The notes under the pieces are model-generated. The model was given only the letters and a program-made list of their open reading frames with translations, made no database searches and had not been told where the DNA came from. The translations under genes were made by a program, and so were the position numbers. From a bacterium (GTDB lineage Bacteria > Planctomycetota > Planctomycetia > Pirellulales > Pirellulaceae): a DNA stretch of 37,081 bases. This document shows positions 32,646 to 37,081 of the stretch, one piece after another (positions within the stretch are counted from its first letter, which is position 1; each line of letters starts with the position of its first letter). The stretch is taken from the NCBI GenBank assembly GCA_024743355.1, contig JANSWS010000023.1, forward strand, positions 1-37,081. The letters are read 5' to 3'.

Positions 32646-34370
32646 GTGCGTTCCATCACTTTCATGCTTGCTGTGCAGCTCACGATCTTTTGTCGTTTGG
32701 CCTTCGCCGCAGAAATCGACGTTCCGGCTCCGAATATCCTTTATATCTTCACCGACGATCAGAGCTATCGTACGGTAAGCTGTTACCCCAGGGCCTATCC
32801 GTTTGCGAATACTCCCAACATCGATAACTTGGCGAGGCGCGGAGTGCGCTTCGACCAAGCCTATATGGGGGCCAAGTGTGTTCCCTCGCGGGCAACGGCA
32901 TTGACCGGCAGACTTCAGTTTGCGGCGCGATCGAACTCGGATGGATCCAGCATCGATGGCAATCGGTACTGGATGCCGACCATTCGCGAGCGAGGCTACT
33001 ACACCGGGATGGTTGGCAAGTGGCACTGGTCAGGAAACACCGCGGCCAAAGGAGCCGAGGCGCATCAACACGGGATATCCTGGGACTGGTCTGTCATTTG
33101 GGATCATCCCGATAAAGAATCCGGCGGCTACTACTATGACCAGAAGGTTATGATTAACGGCGGATCAGCCGTTCCACTTGGCGGTTACAGCACCGACCGC
33201 TACACCGACTTCACGGAACAATTCATTCGAGAGCGTGCGAGGGAACCCGATCGACCGTGGTATTTTTGGCTTTGCTACGGCGGCGTACACGGTCCCTACA
33301 CACCGGCCGAACGTCACCTGGGCATGCTTGATCAAGGCCCAGAGCCGCCGATTCCGTCGGACGTTTGGGGGCCGCGTCCGGGTAAACCCGTGCATTTCCA
33401 GGATAGCAAATGGAAGAAAGGGGAGGACGGGCAGCCGACCTTCCAAGGCAAATCGCTTGATTTCTGGACTAAGCAGCAGACGGAGGCAGTTGCCGCCATC
33501 GATGAAGGAGTGGGAAGAATCGTCCAGACGCTCCAGGAGACGGGGCAGCTGCACAATACAATCATCATCTTCACTTCCGACCAAGGCTACGCATGGGGCG
33601 AACATGGTTTGAAAGGCAAGATTGACCCCTATGAGACGGCCATTCGTTCACCGTTTATCGTTTCCTGTCCCGATCGCTTTCCGCAGGGGAAAGTGTGCAA
33701 GGCTCCAATCAATGGTCAGGACGTCATTCGAACCTTTCATGCCTGGGCTAGCGCCGAACCCAGGACATTCATGCCTGGCCGAGATATGACTTCTCTGATC
33801 ATGAATCCCGAATCGGATTCCGTTTTCAAGCAATGGAGCACGGTCCCCACGATGATGACCTATGTGCACAACCGCTACGAACCCATGGAAATGGCAGAGC
33901 GTCTCAAGAACCAGGATTGGAAGGCGTGCATGTACGAAGAAGAGACGCCCTGGTATTTCATGATTCTCGTCGAAAACTATAAATACACCCGTTATGCCCA
34001 TCCGGACCGCATCGAAGAACTCTACGATCTGGAGAAGGATCCCGAGGAACTGGAAAATCTGGCGCTTCGAGCTGAGTTCCAAGAAAAACTGCTCGCAATG
34101 CGGCAAGCATGCATCCAATCGATCAAGCACAACGGCGGGGCTGTCTTCGCTGATTATCTGCCGCCGCCTCGCAGTGTAGAAAGGGCATCCGCCGCGAAAC
34201 CACCGGGGGATACGACCGTTTACCACTCCGGCGGAAAACGCGTGCACGTGATCGACTGCAAACGTCTAACCGGCGATCTCAAGTCAATGACAAAGATGAC
34301 TCTGGCCGAGGCCGAGGCACAGGGGCTCCCGCTCTGCTCTCGCTGTCCAGGAAGTAACACTTCTCGATGA
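32646..34370 (+). CDS. Secreted sulfatase with Cys-rich C-terminal tail
   Basis: A 574-residue family S1 sulfatase, which hydrolyses sulfate esters, probably on polysaccharides outside the cytoplasm. GTG 32646 is chosen because AAGGGAA precedes it and it gives a signal peptide (RSITFMLAVQLTIFCRLAFA, A). Metal site NILYIFTDDQS (Asp37, Asp38); formylglycine site CVPSRATALTG (Cys78); FTSDQGYAWGEHG supplies the later Asp/His. The last about 45 residues (YHSGGKRVHVIDCKRLTG, AEAQGLPLCSRC) form an extra Cys-x(n)-CxxC module like Ada-type zinc tails. An in-frame ATG at 32562 would place 28 charged residues before the signal. Confidence 0.92.
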   Translation: MRSITFMLAVQLTIFCRLAFAAEIDVPAPNILYIFTDDQSYRTVSCYPRAYPFANTPNIDNLARRGVRFDQAYMGAKCVPSRATALTGRLQFAARSNSDGSSIDGNRYWMPTIRERGYYTGMVGKWHWSGNTAAKGAEAHQHGISWDWSVIWDHPDKESGGYYYDQKVMINGGSAVPLGGYSTDRYTDFTEQFIRERAREPDRPWYFWLCYGGVHGPYTPAERHLGMLDQGPEPPIPSDVWGPRPGKPVHFQDSKWKKGEDGQPTFQGKSLDFWTKQQTEAVAAIDEGVGRIVQTLQETGQLHNTIIIFTSDQGYAWGEHGLKGKIDPYETAIRSPFIVSCPDRFPQGKVCKAPINGQDVIRTFHAWASAEPRTFMPGRDMTSLIMNPESDSVFKQWSTVPTMMTYVHNRYEPMEMAERLKNQDWKACMYEEETPWYFMILVENYKYTRYAHPDRIEELYDLEKDPEELENLALRAEFQEKLLAMRQACIQSIKHNGGAVFADYLPPPRSVERASAAKPPGDTTVYHSGGKRVHVIDCKRLTGDLKSMTKMTLAEAEAQGLPLCSRCPGSNTSR

Positions 34371-34389
34371 TCCCAGCAACTTAAATACG

Positions 34390-35523
34390 CTAGTCGACCG
34401 GACGGATTGTCTGCGATAGCATCGCTTCCCCCAGTGCGGCAAAGATGATTGCGAAAGGGCCGTGTTCATCTCCAGGTGGGAACTGCTCGACCGCCCACGG
34501 TTCGACGTTGCTGAGCGGGCCGGGACCGGGGCTGACCGATTGGATTACCCCGTCCCTTTCGACGTACGCCGGCAGTGCAGCGAAGGCTCGTGTTGCAGCC
34601 TCTGCGTAGGGTTCACGATCCAGGAATCCACTCGCAACGGCGATTGCAATATTTCCGGCAATCAATGCGGTACCGCTGGTTTCCGGTGGAGAGTCGGCAG
34701 CAGGGCGATGCAGCAGACAATGCCACATGCCATCGGGTTGTTGAACTTTCAACAACGCATCGGCTAACTCGCGGAGGTAGCCCATCATTTCCTTCATCTC
34801 TTCCGATTCAGGTGGCAGCAACAAGAGCGTGTCCACCATTCCGCGGATCAGCCATCCGTGCCCGCGTGACCAAGCCCCAGGCGATAAAGTGGATCGATCC
34901 TCCAGCCATCCGCGCCCTTGGGACCACAAGCCGGTGTCAGGGTCACGGAGGATTTTGCGATAGATCCGGTACTGCCTAACCGCTTCGCTAAAATGTTGTT
35001 CATCTCCTGTGACTTGCCCGAGCATCGCCATGCGGCTGGCGTAATCTTGCAGAGCATCGATCAACATGGCCTGGCCGCCGCCACGTTTTTGCCCGCGAGG
35101 ATGTTCAATGGCTCCCTCCGGACTGCGGCTAACTTCGTCGGCATACTGAAGCGTTTGCTCCACAAATCCAGGTAGCCACTTTGAATCATCGCTTGATTTC
35201 CACAGCCAAAAGACCAGGCAGTTGAAAGGCCCTCGCTGGAAATTGCCAACGCTGCCAGCGGTCAAGCCGCTGTCCGCGGCGGTTCGTTGAGCCTGCCGCA
35301 CCAAATCTTCTCGGCCTGTCGCCTGTCCCCATCGAAGCAGGCCTTCGATTGCCAAGTCTTTCTTGTAGCCATGCAACGACAGCTGGCCGTCGGCCATGGC
35401 TTGGGCGACTCGGTCCGCGCTGGTCGATAATTCGGTTGCACCGACCTGACTCGAATCATCCGCTTCTGCGTTGACGGTCAGAGCAACCATGAAGATGAAA
35501 GCGAGAGCAAGTGGAACTGTCAT
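34390..35523 (-). CDS. Secreted GH88/GH105-type unsaturated uronyl hydrolase
   Basis: A 377-residue (alpha/alpha)6-barrel glycoside hydrolase of the GH88/GH105 type, which removes unsaturated uronic acids released by polysaccharide lyases. ATG 35523 gives a signal peptide (MTVPLALAFIFMVALTVNAE). Motifs: GAWSRGHGWLIRGMVDTLLL (like the family WxRGxGW), KVQQPDGMWHCLLHRP, and ETSGTALIAGNIAIAVASGF. The usual catalytic Asp positions could not be fixed without alignment. It is convergent with the sulfatase, 19 bp apart; together they fit breakdown of a sulfated uronate-containing polysaccharide. Confidence 0.85.
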   Translation of the reverse strand: MTVPLALAFIFMVALTVNAEADDSSQVGATELSTSADRVAQAMADGQLSLHGYKKDLAIEGLLRWGQATGREDLVRQAQRTAADSGLTAGSVGNFQRGPFNCLVFWLWKSSDDSKWLPGFVEQTLQYADEVSRSPEGAIEHPRGQKRGGGQAMLIDALQDYASRMAMLGQVTGDEQHFSEAVRQYRIYRKILRDPDTGLWSQGRGWLEDRSTLSPGAWSRGHGWLIRGMVDTLLLLPPESEEMKEMMGYLRELADALLKVQQPDGMWHCLLHRPAADSPPETSGTALIAGNIAIAVASGFLDREPYAEAATRAFAALPAYVERDGVIQSVSPGPGPLSNVEPWAVEQFPPGDEHGPFAIIFAALGEAMLSQTIRPVD

Positions 35524-35935
35524 GAAAATGCACACACATGAATGGGAACACGAACAAATGACAAGCTGGTTCCGCGAATCATTGAACTCGCTTCACCAAT
35601 AGAACCCAACCACCCGCCGTGTTTGGCGGTTGCCATTGCCAACGGCCGAAAGCATCGCTAGGAATGCATTTCGATTCGCAGGAGTGTGGTGATCGAAGTG
35701 AGCCACGCCGCGGAGTTGATCGAGCAGCCCGAGGCGGATGAGATATGTATACCAAAAACACCAGAGCGCACGATGACAGTTTGTTTTGCGCCGAGAAAGA
35801 GTCCGTGTCCGCGCGGCGGGAAGACCGTGTACGCGCGGCGGGAAGATGGGGCAAAACCCTGAGATCTGACATTTAAGAAAAATCGTCAAGATTATTGTCC
35901 TCGAATTCCGGATAGCCGACAGATAATCGGAGGGA
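35524..35935. other. Intergenic stretch with a tandem repeat, no gene
   Basis: 412 bp between divergent genes, the GH88/105 gene and the ECF sigma gene. No credible coding frame; minus-strand open stretches extend from the sigma gene region as shadows. The only structure noted is the tandem duplication at 35803-35846. Confidence 0.6.
35803..35846 (+). repeat. Tandem 22-bp repeat, two copies
   Basis: Two head-to-tail units (35803-35824 and 35825-35846) differ at one base: CCGTGTCCGCGCGGCGGGAA and CCGTGTACGCGCGGCGGGAA, each followed by GA. It is GC-rich and lies about 110 bp upstream of the sigma gene. Role unknown. Confidence 0.85.
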
Positions 35936-35956
35936 ATGGTGTTGGGAGGAGTCTGT

Positions 35957-36505
35957 TTGACGAAGAAAAAGGCGGAATTTGTATTCGAGATATTGGCACG
36001 CGAAAACTCGCGGATGCTATTGGCGTTCTTGCGCACGCTGGTCGATGATGCTGCCGCCGTAGACGACCTCTATCAGGAAACAATGCTCGTTGCCTGGCGG
36101 CGACTCGAGGAGGTGGATCTTTCGCATCCGTTCGGTCCCTGGTTAAGGGGAGTTGCCAGCAAGCTGGTCCTCGCCCACTACCGAAAGCAAAAAGCACTAC
36201 CAAGTTTTTGGAGCGAGGAAGTCCTGGCTCGCATCGAAGGGCGGTTTCACGGAATTTCGATCCGCGCCGACGATACTTGGAAGGAGAAAACCATGGCGCT
36301 TCATGAGTGTGTTGAATCGCTCTCGAAGGCTAACCAGCAGGCCATTCGCGGTCGCTATTTTCGAGGTTTGAGCGTTGAAGAGCTAGCTGATTTGCTCGAG
36401 ACATCGGTCGAAGCTTGCAAAAAACGATTGGTTCGAGCACGAAAGCTGCTTGCCGAATGCTTAGCAAGGAAACACGTGTTTTCTGCTTCTGGGGATCTCC
36501 GATGA
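35957..36505 (+). CDS. ECF-family sigma factor (planctomycete type)
   Basis: A 182-residue ECF sigma factor. Region 2: DDLYQETMLVAWRRLEEV and PFGPWLRGVASKLVLAHYRK; region 4: NQQAIRGRYFRGLSVEELAD then LLETSVEACKKRLVRARKLL. TTG 35957 is chosen because GGAGG lies 7 bp upstream and the protein then begins TKKKAEFVFEIL; an ATG at 35936 is possible but has its GGAGGGA directly against it. The stop overlaps the next gene's start (ATGA), so the two are translated together. Confidence 0.88.
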   Translation: MTKKKAEFVFEILARENSRMLLAFLRTLVDDAAAVDDLYQETMLVAWRRLEEVDLSHPFGPWLRGVASKLVLAHYRKQKALPSFWSEEVLARIEGRFHGISIRADDTWKEKTMALHECVESLSKANQQAIRGRYFRGLSVEELADLLETSVEACKKRLVRARKLLAECLARKHVFSASGDLR

Positions 36506-37081
36506 ACGATGAACATAATATGGCCAGCGAAGTGGCAGACCAAAGAGTTGTTCACGGTTTGTTGTTGAGCATGGCCATCGACAATGAGGAAACGGACAAC
36601 CGCCGGATAGACCAGTTGCTACTGCGACTACAACAGGACACGAAAAAACGCACAGCTCAGTCCTCGGCCGAGACACCCTCAGTACAAAGCTGGAGCAACG
36701 CAAAGTGGTTCGCAGTAACGGCCGCGTTGGCCGCAAGCCTGGCGCTTGGAATATTACTTTGGCCGCGTCCCCACGCCGAACAGGGGTCCGCGGCCCGGCT
36801 CTTGGTTCATGGTCCTGGAGTCCAGCTTTTTGGTGTGAACGAGGTTTTATTGTCGTCTCCGTCCGAGGGACATGCGGTCGATTTGATGATGGGCGAAACG
36901 ATTCAGACGCCACGCACCATCGGCTCGGCTGAAATTGTGTATGCAGACGGAACCAAAGTCGAGTTGTCGGGCGACACGACCGTAACACTCGGACGAACGA
37001 AAAAAGGTGCCAAAGAAATCTACGTTGCGGCAGGACTCATTCAGGCGGACGTGTCACCACAGCCTCGAAACTTGCCGTTTC
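36502..37081 (+). CDS. FecR-like membrane protein (partial, runs off window)
   Basis: The first 193 codons of a membrane protein beginning MNDEHNMASEVADQRVVHGL. A membrane helix at about residues 70-90 (WFAVTAALAASLALGILLWP) precedes a FecR-like domain: TIQTPRTIGSAEIVYADGTK and VELSGDTTVTLGRTKKGAK. In planctomycetes such genes follow ECF sigma genes and act as anti-sigma or sensor partners. It overlaps the sigma gene by 4 bp. The rest lies beyond the right edge. Confidence 0.85.
   Translation, partial: MNDEHNMASEVADQRVVHGLLLSMAIDNEETDNRRIDQLLLRLQQDTKKRTAQSSAETPSVQSWSNAKWFAVTAALAASLALGILLWPRPHAEQGSAARLLVHGPGVQLFGVNEVLLSSPSEGHAVDLMMGETIQTPRTIGSAEIVYADGTKVELSGDTTVTLGRTKKGAKEIYVAAGLIQADVSPQPRNLPF

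Noticed and set aside
33648-34247. 199-codon open frame on the minus strand inside the sulfatase gene
   Set aside because: It lies fully antisense to a gene with clear sulfatase motifs and has no family pattern; a codon-bias shadow.
1-37081. CRISPR arrays and tRNA/rRNA genes
   Set aside because: No regularly spaced repeats and no cloverleaf or rRNA-like sequence was recognised by eye; a covariance-model scan would be needed to exclude small RNAs.

Overview
This window looks like a chromosomal segment from a planctomycete, probably Pirellulaceae-like. The evidence is a sulfatase with a CVPSR formylglycine site, a GH88/GH105-type hydrolase, ECF sigma factors followed by membrane or FecR-type partners, the tail of a planctomycete Ser/Thr kinase (membrane helix plus TPR), WG-repeat and propeller-repeat secreted proteins, and long proteins with no recognisable family. 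This assignment is an inference from protein style; no rRNA or tRNA gene was seen.

Positions 1-11,617 are a defence island. It opens with the end of an RloA-like ATPase and a complete RloB (AbiL-type pair), then KptA RNA 2'-phosphotransferase and an unknown 174-residue protein. Two single-gene cassettes follow, each bounded by inverted repeats. One carries a GxxExxY protein (32/36 matching arms, 2161-2694). The other carries a four-helix-bundle protein (perfect 24-bp arms, 3150-3668) and sits inside a broken M28 peptidase gene. A minus-strand four-gene block then encodes an McrB-like AAA+ GTPase/ATPase with MrcB_N and EVE-like regions, a DUF2357 PD-(D/E)XK partner, a DUF6884 protein and a metallophosphoesterase. 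Divergent from it is a small intact helix-turn-helix gene, followed by a dead N-terminal piece of the DISARM helicase drmD with three in-frame stops.

Positions 11,622-23,038 are a mosaic. It holds an internally deleted second copy of a membrane/WG-repeat gene pair, a DUF1569 gene, a REP-associated transposase tail, an unidentified gene tail, the intact membrane/WG-repeat pair, a kinase tail lacking its kinase domain, several secreted or membrane proteins, and an ECF sigma module (sigma, small membrane protein, Spy-like membrane protein, secreted protein with an internal duplication).

Positions 23,039-29,803 hold a complete type I Wadjet operon, jetA-jetB-jetC-jetD, on the minus strand, with every junction a 4-bp ATGA overlap. 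Positions 29,804-37,081 hold a thioredoxin-like membrane protein, two overlapping RlaP-type nucleotidyltransferases, a secreted sulfatase, a GH88/105-type hydrolase, and a second ECF sigma factor overlapping a FecR-like gene cut by the window end.

The genes group into invader defence (RloAB, McrBC-like, Wadjet, a DISARM relic), RNA repair (KptA, the RlaP pair), sulfated polysaccharide breakdown (sulfatase, GH88/105), and ECF signalling. The features most worth following up are the two inverted-repeat cassettes and the four-gene McrBC variant.
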